From: Fictibacillus solisalsi
Lineage (GTDB): Bacteria; Bacillota; Bacilli; Bacillales; Fictibacillaceae
NCBI RefSeq assembly: GCF_900103485.1
Contig: NZ_FNHW01000001.1
Location: 283,418-347,417 of the forward strand
Length of the DNA stretch: 64,000 nt
Direction: 5' to 3'
Within the stretch, counting starts at the first letter, position 1, and every line of letters starts with the position of its first letter. A program made the position numbers and the translations under genes. Shown here in pieces: positions 40,281 through 51,289 of this stretch. The notes beneath the pieces were generated by a model. It ran no database searches and was not told where the DNA came from. It was given only the letters and a program-made list of their open reading frames with translations.

Positions 40281-41369
40281 ATGTTTCTGGCATTAAGAGA
40301 GATGAAGCATGCGAAAATGCGATACGTGCTGATTGGATTGATTATGGTGCTGATTTCCTTTCTTGTCCTTTTTGTTTCCGGGCTGGCGAAAGGCCTGGCA
40401 TCAGATAATGCATCATCCATTCAAACCATGAACGCCGATTATGTCGTATTGGATAAACAGTCCGATCAGCGGATCAACCGGTCTCAGCTGACAGATGAAC
40501 AACTAAAGGAAATTTTGCATTCAACCAATCAAAAACAAAGGACGGAGTTCGGGCTTCAGATGACCACCGTCCAAAAAAACGGAGAGGCCAAGAAAACCGA
40601 CAGCACGCTTTTTGCGGTGGATCCAAAAGGATTTATCGCACCGCAGTCGATCGATGGACAATCGCTGAAAGAGGGGAATAAGAACGAAGCGGTTGGCGAC
40701 CTTTCCTTAAAAGACGAAGGTTTTCAGATTGGCGACCGATTGAAGGAGGAAACGACGGGAACGGTTTTAACGCTTATTGGTTTTACTGAAAACCAGTCCT
40801 TCAGCCATTCCCCAGTACTTCATGTTTCCTTAAAAACGTGGGAAGCAATGCACGACGGAAAGCAGAGTGTGAACGCTGCTGCGTTAAAAGCGGACAGCGG
40901 GAAGGCAAAGGAAATTGAAAAACTCGTACCCGGGGTTGAAGTGATCTCAAAGAACGATGCACTGAAAAGCATCCCGGGCTATAAGGAAGAGCAGGGCTCA
41001 TTGCTGATGATGATCGTTTTTTTGTTTGTCATCGCAGCCTTTGTCCTCAGTGTGTTCTTTTATGTGATTACGCTTCAAAAGGTGAATCAGTTTGGTGTCT
41101 TAAAAGCGATGGGAGCGCAATCGGGCTATCTGTCACGAACCGTCATGTATCAAGTATTATCTCTCACAGTTGTGAGTCTGGCCATTAGTATCCTGCTAAC
41201 CTTTACCGTATCCCAATTGCTGCCAGCCAGCATGCCATTCCTTCTCAATGTGCCGCTTGTCGCCGGCTGTTCCGTTCTCTTCTTAACAGTCTCAGTCATC
41301 GGCTCACTCATCTCGCTGTATCAGGTGATCAAAATCGATGCAACAGAAGCGATAGGGAGGGCGTCATGA
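40281..41369 (+). CDS. ABC transporter permease, FtsX-like (MacB type)
   Basis: 362 residues. N-terminal helix at about 15-35, a large extracellular domain of about 200 residues, and three C-terminal helices (about 238-262, 285-310, 325-350), the classic MacB/FtsX topology. Conserved QFGVLKAMGAQSGYLSRTVM is the coupling segment that contacts the ATPase. Its stop overlaps the ATPase start by 4 bases. Usual substrates of such units are peptides, lipoproteins or envelope stress signals. Confidence 0.9.
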   Translation: MFLALREMKHAKMRYVLIGLIMVLISFLVLFVSGLAKGLASDNASSIQTMNADYVVLDKQSDQRINRSQLTDEQLKEILHSTNQKQRTEFGLQMTTVQKNGEAKKTDSTLFAVDPKGFIAPQSIDGQSLKEGNKNEAVGDLSLKDEGFQIGDRLKEETTGTVLTLIGFTENQSFSHSPVLHVSLKTWEAMHDGKQSVNAAALKADSGKAKEIEKLVPGVEVISKNDALKSIPGYKEEQGSLLMMIVFLFVIAAFVLSVFFYVITLQKVNQFGVLKAMGAQSGYLSRTVMYQVLSLTVVSLAISILLTFTVSQLLPASMPFLLNVPLVAGCSVLFLTVSVIGSLISLYQVIKIDATEAIGRAS

Positions 41370-42055
41370 AGGAAAATAAACTCACGTTACAGGATGTTAA
41401 GAAGACGTTTGGAGACGGCGATCAGCAGGTGGAGGTTTTAAAAGGAATCACGCTTGAGGTCAAAGCAGGAGAATTTGTCGCGGTGGTTGGGCCTTCCGGT
41501 TCAGGAAAGAGCACCTTTCTGTCAGTGTCAGGGGCGCTGTTGTCCCCAACGAGCGGACGCATTATGATCGGAAACCAAGACATCAGCACCTTACACGCCA
41601 AGGAATTGAATCAGATCCGTCTGAAGAACATCGGATTTGTGTTTCAATCCGCTAACCTTATTCCATACCTGACCGTACGGGACCAGCTCCTGCTGCTCTC
41701 TGAACTGGAGCACCAAACTCATAAGGAAGCAGAGAAAAAAGCAGATGGACTGCTTGAACGCCTTGGGCTGCTTCATCGCAAGAATCACTATCCAGAACAG
41801 CTTTCAGGTGGGGAACGGCAGCGAACCGCCATCGCCCGGGCATGGATGAACGATCCAGAGATCATTTTAGCGGATGAACCAACCGCAAGTCTGGATTCCG
41901 AGCGGGGCCGGACAGTCGTGCAGATGCTTGCGGATGAAGTAAAGCTAAGGGAAAAAGCAGCTATCATGGTCACTCACGACCAGAGGATGCTGGACCTGTG
42001 TAATAGAGTGGTCTATATGGAGGATGGCCAGCTGATTTCAAAGCCATCGGTGTAA
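41366..42055 (+). CDS. ABC transporter ATP-binding protein, MacB/LolD type
   Basis: 229 residues. Walker [10 protein letters not shown] at 42-50, Q-loop [18 protein letters not shown], signature [15 protein letters not shown], Walker [13 protein letters not shown] and the switch His in MVTHD. Complete and typical. Encoded with the permease as one exporter under likely control of the upstream two-component system. Confidence 0.95.
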   Translation: MKENKLTLQDVKKTFGDGDQQVEVLKGITLEVKAGEFVAVVGPSGSGKSTFLSVSGALLSPTSGRIMIGNQDISTLHAKELNQIRLKNIGFVFQSANLIPYLTVRDQLLLLSELEHQTHKEAEKKADGLLERLGLLHRKNHYPEQLSGGERQRTAIARAWMNDPEIILADEPTASLDSERGRTVVQMLADEVKLREKAAIMVTHDQRMLDLCNRVVYMEDGQLISKPSV

Positions 42056-42089
42056 ATATGATTTTACTGAGCGAAATATACAATTAGAG

Positions 42090-42122
42090 AAAAAAAGCTG
42101 CCAAAGAAGGCGGCTTTTTTGT
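42090..42122 (+). terminator. Rho-independent terminator
   Basis: AAGCTGCC (42095-42102) and GGCGGCTT (42109-42116) with one G-U pair, A run before and T run after. Confidence 0.85.
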
Positions 42123-42206
42123 TGAAAGGAAGCCATTTTTTTGCTTAATTAGGGATAGCATGGTGACGGGTGTACATAAACCAAAGAGGTGTTGGGAGGA
42201 AGGGAA

Positions 42207-42908
42207 ATGAAAATTATTGAACTTCCGATTGAATTTGAGTTCAATCGACAAAAAAGTTACATCTTTCCCAGTTTAATCGAATTAAACAATGAACTCACTT
42301 TGGTCGATACGGGATATCCAGGATTTTTACCTTTAATCGAAAGTGGAATCATGAAAAATGGATATGAAATGATGGATTTAAAGAAGATCATCATTACGCA
42401 CTATGATGATGATCATATTGGTTCCTTACTAGACTTTAAAGAGAAATTTCCTTGGATTCGCATAATAGCCAGTGAAAAAGAGTCAAGGTACATAAGCGGT
42501 GAACAAAAGGCAGAAAGATTAATCCAAGCCGAAGACATGCTGGAACACATGAGAGAGGAAGAAAAGGAATTCGGAAAGTGGTTTATCCAGCAATTAAAAA
42601 ATGTAAAGCATGTGTCCATTGATGAAAAAGTGAACGATGGGGAGATGATTTTGAACAACACATGTATGGTAGTAGCCACACCAGGTCACACCTCAGGGCA
42701 CATCTCGTTATATTTTCCAAGGTTAAAAAGTGTCGTTACAGGTGATGCAGCTGTCAATGAGAATAATGAATTAGCCATTGCTAACCCGCACTATTGCTTA
42801 GATGTGGAGAAAGCCGAGCAGTCGCTGGCAAAGATAAAAAATCTGAAAGCGGAAACCTACTTTTGTTATCATGGTGGAAAACTAAAAATAGAATCTCAGA
42901 ATTTTTAG
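42207..42908 (+). CDS. metallo-beta-lactamase-fold protein with HxDxDH motif
   Basis: 233 residues from the ATG at 42207 (GGGAGGAAGGG upstream). The zinc motif reads THYDDDHIGS: His65, Asp67, Asp69, His70, so the second His of the usual HxHxDH is Asp. The later His in TPGHTSGHIS and the Asp in VVTGDAA are present. This HxDxDH variant is common among Bacillus MBL-fold proteins. The substrate is unknown. Confidence 0.88.
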   Translation: MKIIELPIEFEFNRQKSYIFPSLIELNNELTLVDTGYPGFLPLIESGIMKNGYEMMDLKKIIITHYDDDHIGSLLDFKEKFPWIRIIASEKESRYISGEQKAERLIQAEDMLEHMREEEKEFGKWFIQQLKNVKHVSIDEKVNDGEMILNNTCMVVATPGHTSGHISLYFPRLKSVVTGDAAVNENNELAIANPHYCLDVEKAEQSLAKIKNLKAETYFCYHGGKLKIESQNF

Positions 42909-42968
42909 GCATGACACTAATAAAAACATGCATTTTACGTCATCCATTTATAGGGAGGGAGTCAATAT

Positions 42969-44171
42969 ATGGCACGTGTTTTGTTTATTAATGCTGGGTC
43001 TGAAGGACATATCAATCCGACGGTCGGAGTGGTGCAAGAGCTGATTTCGCGCGGAGAAGAAGTTGTTTATTTTACAGTAGAAACCTTTCGGGACCGTGTA
43101 GAGAAGACTGGAGCGACTGTCCTGACATTTGACGGAGAAGCGTTCATCAAAGCCTTTCTCTCGGGAGGGCGAACGTACTTGCTCGAAAGAATCAATGGCC
43201 TTTTGCAAACGGCAGATGTTGTAATCCCAAGCGTATTAGAGCAAATTGAAGGGAAGCATTTTGATTACATGATCCATGATTCCATGTTTGGCTGTGGGCG
43301 GTTCCTCGCACAAATTCTCAAACTTCCCGCCATTAGTTCATGTACGTCTTTCGCTCATTCAAAAGACTCCTTCGAGCGAATGCTGGAACACCTTTCGAAA
43401 GATATCCCACCAAAAACACTGGAAGCGATTCGCGAGGACTGCCGAAACATAACAACTAAATTGAAGGAAAACTATGATGTTGAAATTGGCTCGCCATATG
43501 AAGTGTTTTGTAATCCTGCACCATTGACTATTATTTATACGACCAGGGAGTTTCAACCCTCCGGGGACACATTTGATCCTTCTTATAAATTTGTGGGTCC
43601 ATCCATTTCTCTTCGGTCATCGGAAGAAACCGTTGGCCTATCTGCCATCAAGGGGGAGAATCTCATTTACATATCTCTGGGTACGGTTTTTAACCAAGCC
43701 ACTGAATTCTACAAACTTTGTTTTGAGGCCTTTGGAGACAGTGCGTATACCGTGATCATGTCCATTGGTCAAAGAACGCAAAAGTCTGCTCTAGGGAGGA
43801 TTCCGCAAAACTTTACCGTGGAAAATTACGTTCCCCAGACCGAGGTGTTGAAAGAAGCTGATTTATTCATCACCCATGGAGGAATGAATAGTGCCAACGA
43901 AGGCTTGTACTACGGAGTACCGTTACTTGTCATTCCACAGAGCGCGGATCAGCCGATGGTTGCTCAACAAGTGGTCAAGAGTGGAGCCGGAAAGAAACTG
44001 CTAATGGAACACTTAACAGTGCCTCAACTGCGTGAAACCGCAGATGCCATATTGAAACAGCCCTCTTTTCGCCAGCAGGTCAAGAAGATCAGCGCATCTT
44101 TTCAAAAGGCGGGAGGGTATCAGCAAGCGGTAGACGAGATCTTTAAATTTAAAAATGAAAAAGGGATATAA
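42969..44171 (+). CDS. macrolide-type glycosyltransferase (MGT family, YjiC-like)
   Basis: 400 residues, GT-B fold, GT1 family. N-terminal acceptor half begins MARVLFINAGSEGHINPTVGVVQEL with the catalytic His15 of GHINP. The C-terminal donor half has the UDP-sugar signature THGGMNSANEGLYYGVPLLVIPQSADQP. Relatives in B. subtilis (YjiC, YojK) glucosylate flavonoids, macrolides and other small molecules. ATG after GGGAGGGAG. Next to rph, so it may form part of a resistance set, an inference. Confidence 0.9.
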   Translation: MARVLFINAGSEGHINPTVGVVQELISRGEEVVYFTVETFRDRVEKTGATVLTFDGEAFIKAFLSGGRTYLLERINGLLQTADVVIPSVLEQIEGKHFDYMIHDSMFGCGRFLAQILKLPAISSCTSFAHSKDSFERMLEHLSKDIPPKTLEAIREDCRNITTKLKENYDVEIGSPYEVFCNPAPLTIIYTTREFQPSGDTFDPSYKFVGPSISLRSSEETVGLSAIKGENLIYISLGTVFNQATEFYKLCFEAFGDSAYTVIMSIGQRTQKSALGRIPQNFTVENYVPQTEVLKEADLFITHGGMNSANEGLYYGVPLLVIPQSADQPMVAQQVVKSGAGKKLLMEHLTVPQLRETADAILKQPSFRQQVKKISASFQKAGGYQQAVDEIFKFKNEKGI

Positions 44172-44185
44172 CGTTCCAACCGCAA

Positions 44186-44250
44186 TAAAGGCTGACACCA
44201 AACTACTCACTTTAATTATCGTGAGCGTTTGGGTCAGCCTCTGTTTTTAA
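44186..44250. terminator. long bidirectional terminator
   Basis: AGGCTGAC ... CTCAC on the left and GTGAG ... GTCAGCCT on the right form a roughly 20 bp imperfect stem; CTGTTTTT follows on the plus strand and TTTATTG on the minus strand. It separates the glycosyltransferase and rph genes. Confidence 0.8.
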
Positions 44251-44255
44251 TACCA

Positions 44256-46856
<2,601 letters not shown>

Positions 46857-46939
46857 TCACATCTCTCCTAACGTCAACGTTTCTTTTAATTTCTTACATC
46901 CTTGCTCTGATTATTTTATAGAAAAAATAAACGAATAAC

Positions 46940-47098
46940 AGTCTTATATTATTTTCCTTTATATGGTATGATAAAGATGGGAGATAACATTCAAATATTG
47001 ATTTGAAGAAAAAACCATACATAAAAACATCTGAGCAGCGAATCAAAATAAGGTTGGGAGCATTTCTTCAATAAGAAGGGATGCTTCCTTTTTGTTAA
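46940..47098 (+). ncRNA. candidate small RNA or leader upstream of rph, ending in a terminator
   Basis: A clear terminator hairpin GGGAGCAT (47056-47063), ATGCTTCC (47081-47088), then CTTTTTG has no plus-strand gene before it. A TATGAT at 46967-46972 could start an RNA of about 110 bases. The -35 (TTATAT) is poor. No open frame with a ribosome binding site lies in between. It is divergent from rph. Confidence 0.35.
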
Positions 47099-47187
47099 AT
47101 GACTTTGTTACATAAAATGAGACGGTGTATGAATTGGAAATCGTAATCAGGTAATAGCTTCCATGGGTATGGTGTAATCCGGCTGAC

Positions 47188-47216
47188 ACTAAAAAAGAAC
47201 GGCCTTAGCAGTCCTT
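47188..47216 (-). terminator. terminator of the 161-residue protein gene
   Basis: On the minus strand AAGGACTGC, loop TAAG, GCCGTTCTT with two G-U pairs, then a T run. Confidence 0.6.
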
Positions 47217-47702
47217 TTACTTTCCTGTATGCCGTTCCAGAAAATCATTGATTTTATAGGTTTCTTTTCCTCCGTATGTATAGCTGAACCCGTAAAGTGA
47301 AGCCTGGTTGGCAAGATCGCTCAGGATGCGGTAAAGATAGACGACTGCTCTCGGCTGGTTTTCATTTTTGACTAAATGCTGGAGCTGGTCGATGTTGGAG
47401 ATGTCTTTTGTGATTTTGGGATCGGGAACGTTAGCGGCAAGCACTCGTAAACTCCTAAAATCGATATCGTTGAACTCGCTCCTGAAAATGGGAATATTTT
47501 TGATTTGATGGGCAGATGAAAGATAGCTGATTTGGTTATAGGTTTGTTGAATTTGTTTGGTTAACAGCAGTTCTGAAAAGTAAATGCGTTCTTTATACGG
47601 TGTGGGCTTAAGTATGGAGTGGCTTGCCGTGGTATAGAGCATCAGGATGAAACAAGAAATGAGCAGTGTTCCTGTCGTAAGGGAGAGTGTGAGTTTTTTC
47701 AA
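47217..47702 (-). CDS. membrane-anchored or secreted protein, function unknown
   Basis: 161 residues from a TTG at 47702. An N-terminal hydrophobic segment (about 4-26, LTLSLTTGTLLISCFILMLYTT) follows two lysines, as in a signal anchor. The rest is helical and polar with QQTYNQISYLSSAHQIK and RAVVYLYRILSDLANQASLYG. No family was recognised. The ribosome binding site AAGGAGA lies 13 bases from the start, so the exact start is unsure. Confidence 0.6.
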   Translation of the reverse strand: MKKLTLSLTTGTLLISCFILMLYTTASHSILKPTPYKERIYFSELLLTKQIQQTYNQISYLSSAHQIKNIPIFRSEFNDIDFRSLRVLAANVPDPKITKDISNIDQLQHLVKNENQPRAVVYLYRILSDLANQASLYGFSYTYGGKETYKINDFLERHTGK

Positions 47703-47921
47703 TTTGGCTCTTCATCTCCTTCGGTCTCTTTTTTTAAGCCTATCAAGATTACACTTGGAAATCAACTGACAGGCAGGAGTTTTGTCAGGGGTGGCAGGGG
47801 CACATGAACCTAAAATAACAACTTATCAAACAAAAAAACAGGGATCCCCAACAAAATGACTATTGTGCAATTTCTGAAAGTATAGTAGTTTATGTTCAAT
47901 AAGATTTTTAACTGAATAGGT

Positions 47922-48087
47922 ATTTAAAAGTGCTCAAGTGAACCTTGGGATAATAGGGAAACCGGTGCAAATCCGGTGCAGCCCCCGCTACTGTAAGCAT
48001 GGATGAACTGTCGATATAGCCACTGGCCAAGTGCTGGGAAGGTGACAGGTTCAGGTGATGTGTGAGCCAGGAAACCTGCTTTTAAAT
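47922..48087 (+). promoter_or_regulatory. cobalamin (AdoCbl) riboswitch aptamer
   Basis: P1 is closed by ATTTAAAAG (47922-47930) and CTTTTAAAT (48079-48087). Within it are the conserved pieces GGGAAnnnGGTGnAAnTCC (47955 region), GCAGCCCCCGCTACTGTAA, GCCACTG (the B12 box, about 48019-48025) and the GTGAGCCAGGAAACCTGC end of P10/P11. It heads the corrin operon, so it should lower expression when adenosylcobalamin is plentiful. Confidence 0.95.
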
Positions 48088-48112
48088 GAGTCATACAATT
48101 CTCGGAGGGAGG

Positions 48113-48244
48113 ATGACGTCGTTTCTATCGTGCAATATAATCCATGGCGTAAAATGGTTTACATTCGCAGTTACAGGGTGGCCACGTGTCAATCAACCTT
48201 CCGTTTCCGTTGTTTCATTAACGGGATTTCCTAAAGGGGGCTGA
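48113..48244 (+). CDS. possible 43-residue leader peptide between riboswitch and terminator
   Basis: An ATG at 48113 directly follows CTCGGAGGGAGG, among the strongest ribosome binding sites in the window. The frame runs to a TGA at 48242, within the first arm and loop of the riboswitch terminator. The peptide has no clear motif. Ribosomes here could affect terminator folding. It may also be accidental, since the purine-rich stretch could be part of the antiterminator. Confidence 0.3.
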   Translation: MTSFLSCNIIHGVKWFTFAVTGWPRVNQPSVSVVSLTGFPKGG

Positions 48245-48266
48245 CATGAGAGGCCGCCTTTTTTGT
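48235..48266 (+). terminator. riboswitch expression-platform terminator
   Basis: AGGGGGCT (48235-48242) pairs with GGCCGCCT (48252-48259) with one mismatch, followed by six T. It lies 30 bases before cbiW and is the likely premature terminator chosen when the aptamer is occupied. Confidence 0.75.
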
Positions 48267-48294
48267 GTGGAAAAAAAGTAGAGGAAGTGATGTT

Positions 48295-48684
48295 ATGACG
48301 ACGTGGAACCTGAACGGAACGATGCGCCATGTGCTCATCTGCAACGGATCCAGCTGTATGAGAAAAGGCGGGGAAGAAGTGACACAGGCAATTCGGGAGG
48401 AAATTAAGAAGCAAGAGCTTGACCGGCAGGTGCACACAACACGGACCCGCTGCAACGGACGGTGCAAGGATGCCTGTGTGGCGATCGTTTATCCGGAAGG
48501 AACATGGTACAGCGTGCCGGATGAACAGGCAGCAAGGGAGCTCGTTACCAGCCATTTCGCATTGGGAGAAAAGATAAAAAAACATGTGATTTACGAATAT
48601 GGCGAAGAAGGCTTCTGTCTGGAAGCAGAAAACGGCTGGACAACCGGCATTGAGAAAGTGAAGGAAAAGGAGATCGTGAAATAA
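48295..48684 (+). CDS. cbiW: CbiW-type [2Fe-2S] ferredoxin-like protein
   Basis: 129 residues from the ATG at 48295 (AGAGGAAGTG upstream). A thioredoxin-like [2Fe-2S] domain with Cys16, Cys21, Cys53, Cys57 and Cys61 (LICNGSSCMRKG; RCNGRCKDAC). cbiW opens the B. megaterium operon in the same place. A redox role in ring contraction or in supplying electrons to CbiH60 or to the adenosyltransferase is suspected, not proven. Confidence 0.85.
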   Translation: MTTWNLNGTMRHVLICNGSSCMRKGGEEVTQAIREEIKKQELDRQVHTTRTRCNGRCKDACVAIVYPEGTWYSVPDEQAARELVTSHFALGEKIKKHVIYEYGEEGFCLEAENGWTTGIEKVKEKEIVK

Positions 48685-48767
48685 CCGATTAATGATTGTT
48701 ATGAAATACATACGAAAATAGTAATGCTTGGCCTTTATGAAAAGCAAGTATGAAGGAGGTTTTTGAC

Positions 48768-50375
48768 ATGAAAGGAAAGCTGCTCATCATCGGATTCGGA
48801 CCGGGAAGCTATGACCACATTACCGAACGGGCAAAGCAGGCGATTGGGGAAAGTGACTGTATTGTCGGCTATAAAACGTATGTGGAACTCATCAGCGGCC
48901 TGATCACCGACCAGAAAATCATCAGTACTGGCATGTCCGAGGAAGTCAGCCGGGCTCAGGCGGCTGTGAAAATGGCCGAAGAAGGACAAAAGGTGGCGGT
49001 CATCTCGAGCGGGGATGCCGGCGTTTATGGGATGAGCGGACTCGTATACGAGGTGCTCGTGGAAAAAGGCTGGAAGGAAGCTACTGGGGTGGAAGTGGAA
49101 GTGATTCCGGGGATCTCGGCGATTAATTCCTGTGCATCTCTTCTGGGCGCTCCTGTCATGCATGATGCGTGTACGATCAGCTTAAGTGATCACTTGACAC
49201 CTTGGAAGCTGATTGAAAAACGCATTGAAGCCGCGGCACAGGCGGATTTCGTCATCGCTTTTTATAACCCGAAAAGCGGAAGACGCACGAGACAAATCGT
49301 TGAGGCGCAAAAAATTTTACTTCGGCATCGTTCACCGGAAACACCGGTCGGCCTCGTGAAAAGTGCATACCGTGACCGGGAGAGTGTGGTGATCACGAAC
49401 CTCCAGGACATGCTCAATCATGACATCGGCATGCTGACGACAGTCATCGTCGGAAACACGCAAACCTTTTTGTATGACGAAAACAAGCTTATTACACCAC
49501 GAGGGTACCAGCGGAAATACACGCTGAATACGGAAAAGCAGCGATTACGGCCACATGAACGCCTGCGTAAGGAAAACGAACCATGGGCACTGCCGGACGA
49601 AGAACCGGTAAGTGAAAAGGCAGAAACTCAAGTTAGCGCCCTTCAGCTCGCTAACGAAGCGCTAGCTCTTGCGACCGGTAAGCAGGAGGAAGTGACTGCG
49701 GAAGCTATCATTCCATCACGAGTTGAATCCATTCTGGAATTTGGGGTGAGTCCTGGCCTTGTGAACAAGAAATTTACGGCAAAACAGCTCCTGACCTTAG
49801 CCGAAGTGGTAGGGGAGCACGGAGAGATGGAGTACACGCCTCATCATCAAATCAAGGTGCAGCTGTCGACGGACGAGCCGGAACATGTCACAGAAAAGCT
49901 GAAAGCAGAAGGCTTCCTGCTGCTTCCTGCGGGGGATGTCCTCCAGATTAAGGCGTGTGACTTCTGTGACGGTGAAAAGTATGATTCCATTCCGTATGTG
50001 GAACAGCTGCAGGAAGAACTTGGCGGACGGCCGCTTCCAAAGGAATTGAAGCTTGGGTTTAATGGCTGCGGAATGGCTTGCTATGGTGGTGTTCAAGAGG
50101 ATATCGGCATCGTGTTCCGCAAAGGCAAATTCGATCTGTTCCTTGGAGGCAAGCCGCTCAGCCGGACCGCGCACTCTGCCCAGCCGGTGATGGAAGGAAT
50201 CGAACCGGATCAGCTGGTGGGTATCGTTACAGGCATTATTCAGGAATATGAGGACAAAGGGCATCCAAATGAGCGGTTCTTTAAGTTCTTTAAGCGGGTG
50301 CAAGAAGTTGGCGGCTTCAAACACAGAGACATGGCTCCGGTTATTCAACTTGAACCGGCGCCATGCGGAGATTAA
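48768..50375 (+). CDS. cbiH60: cobalt-precorrin-3 C17-methyltransferase fused to Fe-S domain (CbiH60)
   Basis: 535 residues from the ATG at 48768 (GAAGGAGG upstream), about twice the size of CbiH. Residues 1-240 are the tetrapyrrole methylase (GFGPGSYDHIT, SSGDAGVYGMSG, PGISAINSCASLLGAP). The C-terminal part resembles nitrite/sulfite reductase ferredoxin half-domains, with Cys397-x2-Cys400 and Cys434-x3-Cys438 as [4Fe-4S] ligands. The B. megaterium fusion methylates C17 and contracts the ring in one protein. SAM and cobalt-precorrin-3 are the substrates. Confidence 0.95.
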   Translation: MKGKLLIIGFGPGSYDHITERAKQAIGESDCIVGYKTYVELISGLITDQKIISTGMSEEVSRAQAAVKMAEEGQKVAVISSGDAGVYGMSGLVYEVLVEKGWKEATGVEVEVIPGISAINSCASLLGAPVMHDACTISLSDHLTPWKLIEKRIEAAAQADFVIAFYNPKSGRRTRQIVEAQKILLRHRSPETPVGLVKSAYRDRESVVITNLQDMLNHDIGMLTTVIVGNTQTFLYDENKLITPRGYQRKYTLNTEKQRLRPHERLRKENEPWALPDEEPVSEKAETQVSALQLANEALALATGKQEEVTAEAIIPSRVESILEFGVSPGLVNKKFTAKQLLTLAEVVGEHGEMEYTPHHQIKVQLSTDEPEHVTEKLKAEGFLLLPAGDVLQIKACDFCDGEKYDSIPYVEQLQEELGGRPLPKELKLGFNGCGMACYGGVQEDIGIVFRKGKFDLFLGGKPLSRTAHSAQPVMEGIEPDQLVGIVTGIIQEYEDKGHPNERFFKFFKRVQEVGGFKHRDMAPVIQLEPAPCGD

Positions 50376-50386
50376 GGAGGAAAACA

Positions 50387-51289
50387 ATGAAAGCAATTTT
50401 AATGGTTGGGCATGGCAGCCGGGATCCAGAAGGCAATGAACAGGTTCGCACCTTTATCGACGAAATACGGACAAAAGTGGATTCCGAATTGCTCGTCGAA
50501 ACGTGTTTTCTCGAGTTTGAGAGGCCTGGTATTCATGAAGGTATTGAGAGTTGTGTACAAAAAGGCGCCACTTCGGTAGCCGTGGTGCCGATCATGCTGC
50601 TTCCGGCAGGGCACTCCAAGATTCACATTCCAGCAGCCATTGATGAGGCGAAGGAAAAATATCCGCATATTACTTTTTCGTACGGCCGGCCGATCGGTAT
50701 CCATGAAGCGGCACTCGATATTTTGACTCACCGTCTTGAGGAGATTGGAGAAGATACCGCATCTCCCGATGAGGACACTGCTGTCATTTTTCTCGGGCGT
50801 GGAGGCAGTGATCCGGACGCCAATAGTGATTTGTACAAGATTACGAGACTGCTGTGGGAGCGTCTAAATTACAAGATTATTGAACCTTCCTTTATGGGAG
50901 TGACCGATCCGCTGGTTGCCGAAGGAGTGGAGCGATGCATCAAGCTCGGCGCCAAAAAGGTTATCATCCTTCCGTACTTTCTATTTACCGGTATCCTGAT
51001 CAACCGTCTCGAGAAGATGGTGGAGGATTTCAAACAGCAGTATTCAGAACATGAATTCCAGCTGGCGCAGTATTTCGGTTTTCATCCGGATCTTCAGAAA
51101 ATCCTGATCGACCGGATGGAAGAGGTACTGCAGGGAGAAGTAAAAATGAACTGCGATACATGCCAGTACCGTCTGGACGCGATGGAGCATATCGGCCACC
51201 ACCATCATCATGATCACGATCATAGTCATGGGCATCATCACCACCATAGTCATGATCATTCCCATGAGCCGGAGGAGCAGAAGGTATGA
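50387..51289 (+). CDS. cbiX: sirohydrochlorin cobaltochelatase, long form with His-rich tail
   Basis: 300 residues from the ATG at 50387 (AAGGAGG upstream). The long form CbiX(L) has two chelatase half-domains; the catalytic His9 lies in MVGHGSRD. Near the C terminus a MxCxxC motif (MNCDTC) is the [Fe-S] ligand site known from B. megaterium CbiX. It is followed by a tail with about 18 His among Asp and Ser (HHHHHDHDHSHGHHHHHSHDH). The enzyme inserts Co2+ into sirohydrochlorin. The stop overlaps the next start by 4 bases. Confidence 0.95.
   Translation: MKAILMVGHGSRDPEGNEQVRTFIDEIRTKVDSELLVETCFLEFERPGIHEGIESCVQKGATSVAVVPIMLLPAGHSKIHIPAAIDEAKEKYPHITFSYGRPIGIHEAALDILTHRLEEIGEDTASPDEDTAVIFLGRGGSDPDANSDLYKITRLLWERLNYKIIEPSFMGVTDPLVAEGVERCIKLGAKKVIILPYFLFTGILINRLEKMVEDFKQQYSEHEFQLAQYFGFHPDLQKILIDRMEEVLQGEVKMNCDTCQYRLDAMEHIGHHHHHDHDHSHGHHHHHSHDHSHEPEEQKV

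Noticed and set aside
42360-42425. HxDxDH in the metallo-beta-lactamase-fold protein as a disabling mutation
   Set aside because: The His to Asp change at the second position is a recurrent natural variant and all other ligands are kept.
51180-51280. CAT/CAC-rich stretch as a repeat array or CRISPR-like element
   Set aside because: It is the in-frame coding sequence of the CbiX histidine tail, with irregular units and no spacers.
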